This document shows positions 13,904 to 22,149 of a stretch of 64,000 bases of DNA, piece by piece. The notes beneath the pieces are model-generated. The model had not been told where the DNA came from, did no database searches, and saw nothing but the letters and a program-made list of their open reading frames with translations. This DNA is from Pseudomonas sp. Irchel 3E20 (lineage in GTDB: Bacteria; Pseudomonadota; Gammaproteobacteria; Pseudomonadales; Pseudomonadaceae): positions 62,001-126,000 of the forward strand of contig NZ_FYEE01000001.1 of NCBI RefSeq assembly GCF_900187645.1. Reading direction: 5' to 3'. The position numbers and the translations under genes are program-made. Positions within the stretch are counted from its first letter, which is position 1, and every line of letters begins with the position of its first letter.

Positions 13904-15109
13904 TCAGGCCTTGAGGGCATCTAGGTAATCTGACCAGCGCTGCATCATGTCGCGGCGCTCAGGCAGAAATGATGTTCGGTCGTATGCGCGCCCCAGTGGA
14001 TTTTTTACCGTGTGAGCAAGCTGATGCTCCAAGAGATCGGGGCGAAACCCCAACACCTCAGCACCTATGGTTCTCGCTGTCGCACGAAAGCCGTGCCCAG
14101 TCATTTCGTCGCCGCTGATGTCCATGCGGCGTAACGCACTGAGTACGGCATTGTTGGACATCGGCCGGTCGCCTCCTCGTGCCGAGGGGAAGGTGTATCG
14201 ATGTCTGCCGGTGAGTGGTTTCAGCTCGCGCAGAACAGCGATTGCTTGCTGGCTGAGAGGAACCAAATGATCCGGCCGATCCTGTTTGGTGACAGTGAGC
14301 CCTTTCATCTTGTGACCAGGAATCAACCATTCGCCAGCATCCAGATTGACCTCCGACCACTCCATGTGTCGAAGGTCTCCGGGTCGGCAGAACAGCAACG
14401 GGGCCAGTTTTAAGGCACAACAGACCGGCATCGTTCCGCTATAGCTATCCAGTGCTTTGAGCAGTGCGCCGAGCTTTTCAGGGTCGGTCACGGCAGCAAA
14501 GTGTTTCACCCGCTTGGCTGGGAGAGTACGCGAGAGATTCCCGATCTGGTTGGGTGAGGTGATGCCGGCAGCTTCGGCGAACTCGAAAATCTGTTTGTAG
14601 ATCTGGGCAACACGACGCGCCGTCTCGCGAGCGCCGCGCTTGATGATGCGCTGCAGGTTTTCGACCAGCATGGGCGTGCTGATGCTGCTGATCGGGAGTT
14701 TTCCCAGCCAGGGGTAGGCATTGAGCTCAAGGCGCTGCCGCACCGTGCGGGTGTATTCCGGATCCCAGGATGACTCGCGAATACTCAGCCACTGCGTGGC
14801 AACCGACTCAAAGGTGTGCTGGTGATCAAGCTGGCTGACCACCTTGGCCATGCGCCGTTGCAGCGAAGGGTCTTGGCCGCCGGCAAGCTGAACACGAGCG
14901 TCATCACGCTTGCGCCGGGCCTCCTGCAGGCCGACCTCAGGATAAACACCAAGCGCCAGGCGCTTTTCCTTTCCCAGAAAGCGGTACTTCAAGCGCCAGT
15001 AACGGCCTCCGTTGGGCTGCACCTCAAGGTACAAACCTTGTTCGTCGTACAGGCGGTATGGCTTGTCCTGGGGCTTGGCGTTACGGCAGTTGGTATCTTT
15101 CAGGGGCAT
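13904..15109 (-). CDS. P4-type tyrosine integrase of an ssrA-integrated island
   Basis: A 401-residue integrase. ATG at 15109 is preferred; a GTG nine bases earlier sits too close to the AGAGG motif. The N-terminal DUF4102-type arm-binding domain (LKDTNCRNAKPQDKPYRLYD, GLYLEVQPNGGRYWRLKYR) is followed by a SAM-like core-binding region (FESVATQWLS) and the catalytic domain. Catalytic residues are intact: Arg in FCRPGDLRHM, Lys in GHKMKG, His-x-x-Arg in GHGFRATARTIG, His in LEHQLAH and Tyr in GRAYDRTSF. It integrates circular DNA into an RNA gene; the ssrA 3' end lies 174 bases upstream of its start, the usual arrangement. The gene is intact, so the island could be mobile if its other end survives. 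Confidence 0.95.
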   Translation of the reverse strand: MPLKDTNCRNAKPQDKPYRLYDEQGLYLEVQPNGGRYWRLKYRFLGKEKRLALGVYPEVGLQEARRKRDDARVQLAGGQDPSLQRRMAKVVSQLDHQHTFESVATQWLSIRESSWDPEYTRTVRQRLELNAYPWLGKLPISSISTPMLVENLQRIIKRGARETARRVAQIYKQIFEFAEAAGITSPNQIGNLSRTLPAKRVKHFAAVTDPEKLGALLKALDSYSGTMPVCCALKLAPLLFCRPGDLRHMEWSEVNLDAGEWLIPGHKMKGLTVTKQDRPDHLVPLSQQAIAVLRELKPLTGRHRYTFPSARGGDRPMSNNAVLSALRRMDISGDEMTGHGFRATARTIGAEVLGFRPDLLEHQLAHTVKNPLGRAYDRTSFLPERRDMMQRWSDYLDALKA

Positions 15110-15282
15110 TGGGGGCACATCCTCTCCGAGCGAGCTGATGAGCGTTTTATGCCCCCATATATGCCCCCGTCAACCGTGGGATGCCCTGGGATTAGGTGGG
15201 AAAAAGTGGGCAATAAAAAAGCCGTAAAGCTTTGATTTCTCTAGGCTTTACGGCTTTTCTGGGTCTTCCTGGGAAGACAAAA

Positions 15283-15310
15283 TGGTGGAGCCGGGGGGAT
15301 TTGAACCCCC
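15283..15310. other. Probable island attachment site (att core in ssrA 3' end)
   Basis: The ssrA T-arm and acceptor segment is a classical target of P4-type integrases, and the integrase gene starts 174 bases away. I looked for a second copy (GGTGGAGCC with the following G-run) elsewhere in the window and did not find one, so the far end may be outside the window or diverged. Confidence 0.45.
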
Positions 15311-15676
15311 GTCCGCCAGTACTCCGCTGTCGGTACTACATGCTTAGCCGTGTCTATTGAGTTAACCCTCAGCCGCCCGACGGGCAGGGTGCATTGGGCG
15401 AGTTGTGTAAGTTTTAGCCGCTTCGTCCACAACGTACTGCACGGCGATTCTGTTCTATATGACAATCACTTTGGGTTTACAGACATCCCCTGATGATTGC
15501 TGGACCCGAAGGTACCAGAAGGGAAGGGCTAAGGCTGCTTACGCAGCGAGAGCGTATTCCCCGTAGGTTTCGTCATTGGCAACTATAGAAAGTTGCAACA
15601 GTGGATTTACGAGTTCTGTTACCAACTCGGCATGCACCTAAAGGTTCGCAACCGGCGTCGAATCCTAAACGGCCCC
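15283..15676 (-). ncRNA. ssrA: tmRNA (transfer-messenger RNA)
   Basis: One-piece tmRNA of about 394 nt. The 5' end GGGGCCG (at 15676) pairs with CGGCTCC before ACCA at 15286-15283. The T arm has GGGGTTCAAATCCCC-type pairing (15293-15310 region). The tag frame on the minus strand at 15580-15539 encodes ANDETYGEYALAA followed by TAA, the Pseudomonas-type degradation tag ending in LAA. With SmpB (encoded 9 kb to the right) it rescues stalled ribosomes and marks the incomplete protein for ClpXP and related proteases. The 3' end is intact although the island integrase gene abuts it, as expected when attL restores the gene sequence. Confidence 0.96.
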
Positions 15677-15743
15677 GAACCTGCTGCCCTGTGGATCTGT
15701 TAGGGCAGCAAGTAGCGGCAGTGTACGCCAACGCGGGACAGAA

Positions 15744-15763
15744 GGCCAACCCGAAGGTTGGCC
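15744..15763 (-). terminator. Terminator after the small exported protein gene
   Basis: GGCCAACC pairs with GGTTGGCC around a TTCG tetraloop (minus strand), followed by TTCTGT. It lies 15 bases after the stop at 15779. Confidence 0.7.
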
Positions 15764-15778
15764 TAGAGCGTGCCGGGC

Positions 15779-16051
15779 TTATTTACCGCCCTTGTTGTTG
15801 TTGGCAATTTCCTGGATCGCCTGGGTGGTGAGCGAAATGCACTCATCCTTGTTGCCGGCAGCTTGAGCTGCCTTAGCCTCGCTTTCGGCTTTGTCGATGG
15901 TGTTTTTCAGGTCTTCGGGCATTTCGCCGGTACTGACCTTGGCATCGCTGATTTTCTGCAGGTTGATCGCGCACAAATCTTCGGCAGCAAACACCGGTGA
16001 GGCCAGCATCGCAGCAGTAATGAACAGTCCAGCCAGTGCGGAACGCTTCAT
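15779..16051 (-). CDS. Small exported protein, 90 aa
   Basis: The start at 16051 is chosen because AAGGAGATACCC precedes this ATG. Residues 1-22 are a Sec signal peptide (MKRSALAGLFITAAMLASP, cleavage after VFA). The mature part (AEDLCAINLQKISD...) is charged and helical with two cysteines (DLCAIN and DECISL) that could form a disulphide in the periplasm. The C-terminus ends NNNKGGK. Homologues are common beside ssrA in Pseudomonas, but no function is known to me. A hairpin terminator follows, so it is monocistronic. Confidence 0.75.
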   Translation of the reverse strand: MKRSALAGLFITAAMLASPVFAAEDLCAINLQKISDAKVSTGEMPEDLKNTIDKAESEAKAAQAAGNKDECISLTTQAIQEIANNNKGGK

Positions 16052-16241
16052 GGGTATCTCCTTGAGCTGAGGGTCTCGGTGCTGCCGATGGGGGCGGTCA
16101 GCCGAGTTGGTATAGGCCCCTGTCAAAGGGGTCTAAGCAAGTGACTATAGACATGCTCAGGAATTCGTTTTTTTTTCGCGTGGGTCAAAGCGCTTTAGGA
16201 GAGAGCCGCCCCGGCCCTCTCCCAACGTTTTTGGCGGTGGG

Positions 16242-19052
16242 TCAGGTTGCCCGCGGCTGGGTGACACGGTCCACCAGGTAGACCAAACCGTGGTAGTCGA
16301 TGCCGCCGTGCAGGCTCAGGCCGATTTCGCAGGTGCGGCTGGTGGAGATGCCTTCGTCGCAGTGCTGTACGGCGTCCTTGAGGCTGCGTAGGGCGTGGGC
16401 GTTGAGTTCGGGGGTGGTGAAGCCCTTGTCGCCGGCGAAGCCGCAGCAGTGGATGCCCTCGGGGATGACCACGTTGTTACTGCACCGGCGCGCCAGGTCG
16501 ATCAGCGCCTGGCTTTCGCCCAGGTGCTGGGTGCTGCAGGTGACATGCACGGCGATGGGGGCGTCCTGGGGGGTGAAGTCCAGGCGTTCCATCAGGTGAG
16601 TGCGGATGAAGCGCACCGGGTCGTAGAGGTCCAGGCGTGTGTCGCCCAGGTCTTGGATCAGGCGCAGGGTGCAGGGGCTGGTGTCGCAGTAGATCGGGTC
16701 GAGGCCGCCACGGCTGGCGTGCAGTAACGCGCCGATGAGTTCCTGGCGCTTGTGCTCGGCCTGTTCGGCGTAGCCCTTGGAGGCGAAAGGTTGGCCGCAG
16801 CACAGGCTGTCCTGGTTTTCGGGGGCGACCACTTGGTAGCCGGCCTTTTCCAGCAGGCCTCGGGTCTTGTCGTACAGCGACATTTGCTCGCGGTCGCTCG
16901 CCGCCGGGCCCATCACCCGCGACACGCAGGCCGCCAGGTACACCACCCGCGGCCGCGCATCGGTGAGTGGCGGGCTGAAGCGCACCGCCCGTTCCGGTTG
17001 GGGCATGGCACCGCTCCATTGCGGCACTTTGCCTTTGGACAGCCGCGTCAGCGCCGCCGAGAACTTCGCCAGGCGCGGCGCCCCCAGCAGCATGCGCGCG
17101 CCGTTGGCGGCATGCAGGGTGAAGCGCACGCCTTGTAGGGTCGTGGCGAAGTGATTGCCCAGCCAATCGGCGGTCTTGCCGTGATCGGCATCGCGGGCGC
17201 GCAGCTTTTTCACCAGGTCGCCGGTGTTGATGCCCACCGGGCAGCGTTGCGCGCACAAACCGGTGGCGGCGCAAGTGTCGAGGCCGTGGTAGCGGTAGGC
17301 CGCTTCCAGCTCCGTGGTGTCGACGCCGGCGCGCTTTTTCGCCTGGATATCGCGCCAAATGACGATGCGTTGGCGCGGGCTGAGGGTCAGCCCTTTGGAC
17401 GGGCACACTGGCTCGCAGAAGCCGCACTCGATGCACTTATCCACAAGCTCGTCGGCCGCCGGTAGCGGTTTGAGGTGCTTGAGGTGGATTTGCGGATCGT
17501 CGCTGAGCACCACGTCCGGGTTGAGGATGGCGTGGGGGTCGAGCAGGCGTTTGAGTTGCCACATCAGTTGATAGGCGTCGCTGCCCCATTCCAGCTCGAC
17601 GAACGGCGCCATGTTGCGCCCGGTGCCGTGTTCGGCCTTGAGTGAGCCGCCGAATTCCACGGCCACCAGTTGCGCCACGTCGTCCATAAAGGCCTGGTAG
17701 CGGGCCACTTCCTCGGCGCTGTTAAAACCCTGGGTGAAGACGAAGTGCAGGTTGCCCTCCAGGGCATGGCCAAACAGGATCGCCTCGTCGTAGTGGTGTT
17801 TGTCGAACAGCTCGATCAGGCGATTCACGCCGATGGCCAGTTGTTCCACCGGGAAGGTCACGTCTTCGATGATGACCGTGGTGCCGGTTTTACGCACCGC
17901 GCCGACGGCGGGGAAGGTGTCTTTGCGGATGGCCCACAGGCGAGCGTTTTCCACCGGGTCTTCAGTGAAATCGACTTGCTTCTCCACGGCGAAACCGGCC
18001 AGGGAGGCCATGATCTGCGCCAGCTGCTCGTGGAGCAGGGTAGAGGACGCGGCGCGCGATTCGATCAGCAGCGCGCAGGCGTTGGCCGACAGTTGCTGCA
18101 CGAACGCCGGCATGCCGGGCTTGTCCTGCACTGAGCGCAGGCTGCGGCGGTCGAGCAGCTCCACCGCCGAAACCGGTTGCTGCTTGAGCACGGTGACGGC
18201 GTTGCAGCAGGTCTCCACATCGGGGAACACGATCAGCGCCGAGGCCTTGTTCGGGTGGTCGACTACGGTGTCGTAGGTCACCGCGCTGATAAAGCCCAGG
18301 GTGCCTTCGGAACCCACCAGCAGGTGGCTCAAGATATCCACAGGCTCGTCGAAATCCACCAGGGCATTGAGGGACAGGCCGGTGGTGTTCTTGAGGCGGT
18401 ATTTGTGGCGGATCTTGGCCGCCAGTTGCGGGTTGGCGCGGGTCTCGCGGCCCAGGGTGGCCAGGCGTTCGAGCAGTTCGGCGTGGCTATGGCGGAACGC
18501 GGCGACGCTGTTGGCGTCCTCGGTGTCGAGGCGGCTGCCGTCGGCCAGCACCAGGCGAATGCCGGCCAGGGTGTGGTAGGTGTTTTGCGCGGTGCCACAG
18601 CACATGCCGCTGGCGTTGTTGGCGACGATGCCGCCGATCTTGCAAGCGTTGATCGACGCCGGGTCCGGGCCGATCTTGCGCCCGTAGGGTGCCAGCCAGG
18701 CGTTGGCCTGGGCGCCGATCACCCCTGGTTGCAGGCGGATTTGCGTGCCTTGGCCACGGATCTCGCGGCCATTCCAGTTATCCCCCAGCACGATCAGCAC
18801 CGAGGCGCTGATGGCTTGGCCCGAGAGGCTGGTGCCGGCCGCGCGGAAGGTCACCGGCACTTGGTCACGGCGCGCCAATTGCAGCAGGGCGACCACTTCG
18901 TCTTCGGACTCGACGCGCACCACCAGTTTGGGGATCAAGCGATAGAAACTGGCGTCGGTGCCGAAGGCCAGGGTGGAGAGCGGGTCGTCGAAGCGGCGCT
19001 CAGGCGGGATCAGTTGCTGCGCATCGCGCAGGAAAGCGGCCGGTAGGCTCAT
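16242..19052 (-). CDS. dld: FAD-linked D-lactate dehydrogenase with Fe-S domain
   Basis: A 936-residue flavoprotein of the D-lactate dehydrogenase II/glycolate-oxidase type. Residues about 40-210 form the PCMH FAD-binding domain (PVTFRAAGTSLSGQAIS; GGIVANNASGMCCGT), followed by the FAD-oxidase C-terminal domain (LFGHALEGNLHFVFT; LKAEHGTGRNMAPF). Two 4Fe-4S motifs lie near 542 (CIECGFCEPVCP) and 594 (CAATGLCAQRCP). Two CCG (heterodisulfide-reductase-like) motifs lie near 748 (SLCCGQPFAS) and 869 (HCCGFAGDKGF). It oxidises D-lactate to pyruvate, passing electrons to the membrane quinone pool. Its ATG overlaps the lutC stop by four bases, so it is the last gene of the lactate operon. Confidence 0.92.
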   Translation of the reverse strand: MSLPAAFLRDAQQLIPPERRFDDPLSTLAFGTDASFYRLIPKLVVRVESEDEVVALLQLARRDQVPVTFRAAGTSLSGQAISASVLIVLGDNWNGREIRGQGTQIRLQPGVIGAQANAWLAPYGRKIGPDPASINACKIGGIVANNASGMCCGTAQNTYHTLAGIRLVLADGSRLDTEDANSVAAFRHSHAELLERLATLGRETRANPQLAAKIRHKYRLKNTTGLSLNALVDFDEPVDILSHLLVGSEGTLGFISAVTYDTVVDHPNKASALIVFPDVETCCNAVTVLKQQPVSAVELLDRRSLRSVQDKPGMPAFVQQLSANACALLIESRAASSTLLHEQLAQIMASLAGFAVEKQVDFTEDPVENARLWAIRKDTFPAVGAVRKTGTTVIIEDVTFPVEQLAIGVNRLIELFDKHHYDEAILFGHALEGNLHFVFTQGFNSAEEVARYQAFMDDVAQLVAVEFGGSLKAEHGTGRNMAPFVELEWGSDAYQLMWQLKRLLDPHAILNPDVVLSDDPQIHLKHLKPLPAADELVDKCIECGFCEPVCPSKGLTLSPRQRIVIWRDIQAKKRAGVDTTELEAAYRYHGLDTCAATGLCAQRCPVGINTGDLVKKLRARDADHGKTADWLGNHFATTLQGVRFTLHAANGARMLLGAPRLAKFSAALTRLSKGKVPQWSGAMPQPERAVRFSPPLTDARPRVVYLAACVSRVMGPAASDREQMSLYDKTRGLLEKAGYQVVAPENQDSLCCGQPFASKGYAEQAEHKRQELIGALLHASRGGLDPIYCDTSPCTLRLIQDLGDTRLDLYDPVRFIRTHLMERLDFTPQDAPIAVHVTCSTQHLGESQALIDLARRCSNNVVIPEGIHCCGFAGDKGFTTPELNAHALRSLKDAVQHCDEGISTSRTCEIGLSLHGGIDYHGLVYLVDRVTQPRAT

Positions 19053-19720
19053 TGGTCCTCCAGGATCAGTACCACCAGGTCTTTGGGGCCATGGGCGCCG
19101 TAGGCCAGTACTTGTTCGATGTCAGCGGTTTTCGACGGGCCGGAGACCAGTAGCGCATTGGTCGGCATGCCGGCGGCCCAGTTGAATTCGCGTTGTACCT
19201 GATAGAAGTTGTCGCGGATTTGGCTGGCCTTGAGCAGGGCGAAATGCACCGGCGGCACCAGGCTCATCAACCGCGGTTCTTCGCGGGTGGGCCACAGGAT
19301 CAGGCTACCGGTGGCGGCAATCGCCCCCAGGGTGGAGGTGAGGCTGGCCGGGGTGTTGTTGAACAGTTCGGCTTTCCACGCTTCCACCGGGCGGTCGTAG
19401 GCCTTGAGGGTCGGCAGCCCCGGGTTTTGCGCCCAGTGCGCGGTCACGCGCTGGCCATGGGGCGTAGTCGGGGCGATCAGCAGGCTGGGCAACTGGCGGT
19501 TGTGCAGCAGGCGCGCCAGCAGCGTGGGCCAATCCTGCTCGGTGCTGAGGTGGATTTCGGTGTGCACCGCTTCCATCAACTTGCGCAACTGCGGGATGCG
19601 CTGCTCCGGCGCGTAGGTGTAGGGCTCGGTCACCAGGGCTTCGTCGAAGTTGTCGGCCACAGGCGTGGTGCCGGTGAGGCTGTGGCGTAACTTGGCGAGG
19701 ATGTTCTGTTTGGCGCTCAT
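19049..19720 (-). CDS. lutC: L-lactate utilization protein LutC/LldG
   Basis: A 223-residue LUD-domain protein starting MSAKQNILAKLRHSLTG; the ATG at 19720 overlaps the lutB stop by one base (TGATG). The long upstream reading frame on this strand is only a shadow of lutB. LUD-domain features are SAKQNILAKLR, GSLILWPTREEPR, the SLVPPVHFALLK strand and ALLVSGPSKTADIE. With LutA and LutB it forms the cytoplasmic iron-sulphur complex that oxidises L-lactate to pyruvate in place of the flavin enzyme LldD. It shares a four-base overlap with dld downstream. Confidence 0.9.
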   Translation of the reverse strand: MSAKQNILAKLRHSLTGTTPVADNFDEALVTEPYTYAPEQRIPQLRKLMEAVHTEIHLSTEQDWPTLLARLLHNRQLPSLLIAPTTPHGQRVTAHWAQNPGLPTLKAYDRPVEAWKAELFNNTPASLTSTLGAIAATGSLILWPTREEPRLMSLVPPVHFALLKASQIRDNFYQVQREFNWAAGMPTNALLVSGPSKTADIEQVLAYGAHGPKDLVVLILEDQ

Positions 19721-21174
19721 CAACGGTCTCCCTGCTTGGCCAGGTGTTCGCGGGCCAGGTCGTGCAGTGAACGGGCGGCGGGTTTCGGCGCGCTGTGGTT
19801 TTGCGTCCAGGGGCCGACGTTGGCGGGCACCAGGGCACGCAGGCGCGTGGCGCCGAAGCTGAACAAGCGGTACAGGGCCGGTGAGCTGTGCAGCCGCGCC
19901 CAGGTGTTCCAGATAAAGCGTTCCTTGCGCGAATACTTGCTGCCCTGGCCGCGCATCACTTGCCCGGGGGCGTTCGGGGCCTTGACGTTTTCTTCGCGCA
20001 GGCGCCGCAGTAGCGCCGGGATCGGGATCTTCACCGGGCACACTTCGCCGCAGGCGCCGCACAGCGACGAGGCGCTGGGGTGGTCGGGGACTTTCGCCAG
20101 GCCGACCATGTGCGGAGTGATGATCTTGCCGATCGGGCCGGGGTAGACCTCGCCATAGGCGTGGCCGCCGATGCGGGTGTACACCGGGCAGTGGTTCATG
20201 CACGCGCCGCAGCGGATGCAGTTGAGGGTCTGGCGCAGTTCGCTGTCGGCAAAGGCCTGGCTGCGGCCGTTGTCCAGCAGCACCAGGTGCACTTCTTGCG
20301 GGCCGTCCAGTTCGTGGGCCTGGCGCGTGCCGGAGATCATGTTGACGTAGGTGGTGATCGGCTGGCCCAGGGCCGAGCGGGTCAACAGCGACAGCAGCGG
20401 CACTACGTCGCGCAGGTTTTCCACGACTTTTTCGATACCGGTCACGGCAATGTGCACGGGCGGCACGGTGGTGGACATGCGGCCGTTGCCTTCGTTTTCC
20501 ACCAGCAGCAGGGTGCCGGTTTCGGCCACGGCGAAGTTGACGCCGGAGACGCCGATGTCCGCTTCGAAGAACTTCTGGCGCAAGACCTTGCGCCCGATCT
20601 GAATAAGTTGGTCAACGTCCTTGGTGTATTCCACGCCAAGTTTGTCGTGGAACAAGGACGCGACCTGACCGGCGTTCTTGTGGATCGCCGGCATAATGAT
20701 GTGGGAAGGCTTCTCGTGGTCGAGCTGGACGATGAACTCGCCCATGTCCGATTCCAGGCATTCAATGCCCTGTTCAGCCAAGACATGGTTCATTTCCATT
20801 TCTTCGCTGACCATCGATTTGCCCTTGATCACTTGCCGCGCCTCGTGAGCGCGGATGATCGAGAGAACGAGGTCGTTGGCCTCGTCCACCGTTTCCGCCC
20901 AGTGCACTGTCACACCGTTGCGGGTCAGGTTCTGTTCCAGTTGCTCGAGCAAATCGGGCAACTTGGACAATGCCCGGGCGCGGATCGCGTTGCCCAGGGC
21001 GCGTAAGTGTTCGCGTTCGTGGGCATCGCTGAACGAGGCCGCACGCTTGTGCATCAGTGAGTCCATGGCGCTGCGAAAATTGCCGCGCAGTTGCGCATCG
21101 CCCAGGGCCTGGTGGGCCCTTGCGCGAAAATCCTCTTCCACGGCGACGGTGGGGATCAGTGTTGGCGCGCTCAT
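19720..21174 (-). CDS. lutB: L-lactate utilization iron-sulphur protein LutB/LldF
   Basis: A 484-residue protein starting MSAPTLIPTVAVEEDF at 21174, where the ATG overlaps the lutA stop by four bases. It has a large LUD domain (GVTVHWAETVDEANDLVLSI, AVAETGTLLLVENEGNGRM) followed by a ferredoxin-like domain with two 4Fe-4S motifs, CIRCGACMNHCPVY near residue 320 and CGACGEVCPVKIPIP near 373. A C-terminal helical segment follows. It is the electron-transfer core of the LutABC complex for L-lactate oxidation. No LldD gene is present between the permease and dld here. Confidence 0.93.
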   Translation of the reverse strand: MSAPTLIPTVAVEEDFRARAHQALGDAQLRGNFRSAMDSLMHKRAASFSDAHEREHLRALGNAIRARALSKLPDLLEQLEQNLTRNGVTVHWAETVDEANDLVLSIIRAHEARQVIKGKSMVSEEMEMNHVLAEQGIECLESDMGEFIVQLDHEKPSHIIMPAIHKNAGQVASLFHDKLGVEYTKDVDQLIQIGRKVLRQKFFEADIGVSGVNFAVAETGTLLLVENEGNGRMSTTVPPVHIAVTGIEKVVENLRDVVPLLSLLTRSALGQPITTYVNMISGTRQAHELDGPQEVHLVLLDNGRSQAFADSELRQTLNCIRCGACMNHCPVYTRIGGHAYGEVYPGPIGKIITPHMVGLAKVPDHPSASSLCGACGEVCPVKIPIPALLRRLREENVKAPNAPGQVMRGQGSKYSRKERFIWNTWARLHSSPALYRLFSFGATRLRALVPANVGPWTQNHSAPKPAARSLHDLAREHLAKQGDR

Positions 21175-21995
21175 TGGCCACCTCCGGTGCGTTGCCAGAG
21201 GAAACTCGCCAGGTGTTGCCCGCGCAGCGCCGCTTGCTGTTTTTCCAGCGCGCCGTTGATGTTCATCAGGCAACCGCAATCGGCGCTGAGCACCTGGTGC
21301 GCGCCGGACTCCTGCAAGGCGCGGGTCTTGTCCGCGACCATGGCGCCGCTGATGTCTGGCATCCGCACGCTGAAAGTCCCGCCAAAGCCACAGCACTCGC
21401 TTTCGTGGCTGTGTTCTACCCGTTCCACATTGCCCAGTTGCGCCAACAGCGCGCGCCCGTGCAGGTGGGTGTTCATTTCCCGGCGTGCCGAGCACGAGGT
21501 GTGCAGCGCCACTTTCACCGGCTCGCCGCTGTCCGTGAGGCGCACCTTGCAGACGAACAGCAGGAACTCCGCCAGTTCATAAGTGCGCGCTGCCAGGGCT
21601 TGCACTTGTTCAAGGGTGTCCGGCTCGTCCTTGAACAGGTCGGCATAGTGTTCGCGCAGCATCCCGGCGCAGGAACCCGACGGCACCACCACCGGGTAAT
21701 CCCCGGCAAACAGCGCCAGTTGCGCCCGTGCCACTTGCCGCGCCTGCTCGGTGTAACCCGAGGTATAGGCCGGTTGCCCGCAGCAGCTTTGCCCTTGCGG
21801 GTACTCGACGCGAATGCCTTCGCGTTCAAGCAGGTGGATCGCGTCCATCCCGGCCTCGGGGTAGAACAGATCCACCACACAGGTGCCGAACAGGTAGACC
21901 CGCGCCGGTTTCTCGCTAGGGTACTGGCGTGGTTCGGCCGGGGGCGGGGCGACGCGTGTCGCGTTCGGCACGGCGTTGTAGAAAAGATCGCTCAT
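21171..21995 (-). CDS. lutA: L-lactate utilization protein LutA/LldE
   Basis: A 274-residue protein with two CCG domains: RVYLFGTCVVDLFYPEAG and SCCGQPAYTSGY, then VALHTSCSARREM and ECCGFGGTFSVRMPD. These cysteine-rich motifs bind non-cubane Fe-S clusters in heterodisulfide-reductase-like subunits. The family LutA/YkgE works with LutB and LutC to oxidise L-lactate. It is the first of the lut genes, separated from lldP by 155 bases containing a strong hairpin, which may lower or tune expression of the enzyme genes relative to the permease. Confidence 0.92.
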   Translation of the reverse strand: MSDLFYNAVPNATRVAPPPAEPRQYPSEKPARVYLFGTCVVDLFYPEAGMDAIHLLEREGIRVEYPQGQSCCGQPAYTSGYTEQARQVARAQLALFAGDYPVVVPSGSCAGMLREHYADLFKDEPDTLEQVQALAARTYELAEFLLFVCKVRLTDSGEPVKVALHTSCSARREMNTHLHGRALLAQLGNVERVEHSHESECCGFGGTFSVRMPDISGAMVADKTRALQESGAHQVLSADCGCLMNINGALEKQQAALRGQHLASFLWQRTGGGQ

Positions 21996-22096
21996 CAGGC
22001 GTGTCTCCGGGGGGGCCCGGTTATCCGTCTGGCGCAGCCGCTGAAAGATAGAGGGTCAAGCTTTCAGCAGCCTTGCAGACCGGGTTGTGAATTGCT

Positions 22097-22121
22097 GACG
22101 CCGGGAGCGCTGCCCGGCGTC
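22097..22121 (-). terminator. Hairpin between lldP and lutA
   Basis: GACGCCGGG pairs with CCCGGCGTC around a seven-base loop. No T-run follows in the direction of transcription, so it may act as a partial terminator or as an mRNA-stabilising 3' structure for lldP. Confidence 0.5.
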
Positions 22122-22149
22122 GTTCTTGCTTACCCTAAGCGCGGTGCGC

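Noticed and set aside
15241..15465. 74-codon ORF inside ssrA
   Set aside because: It lies within the tmRNA gene and reflects structured RNA sequence, not a protein.
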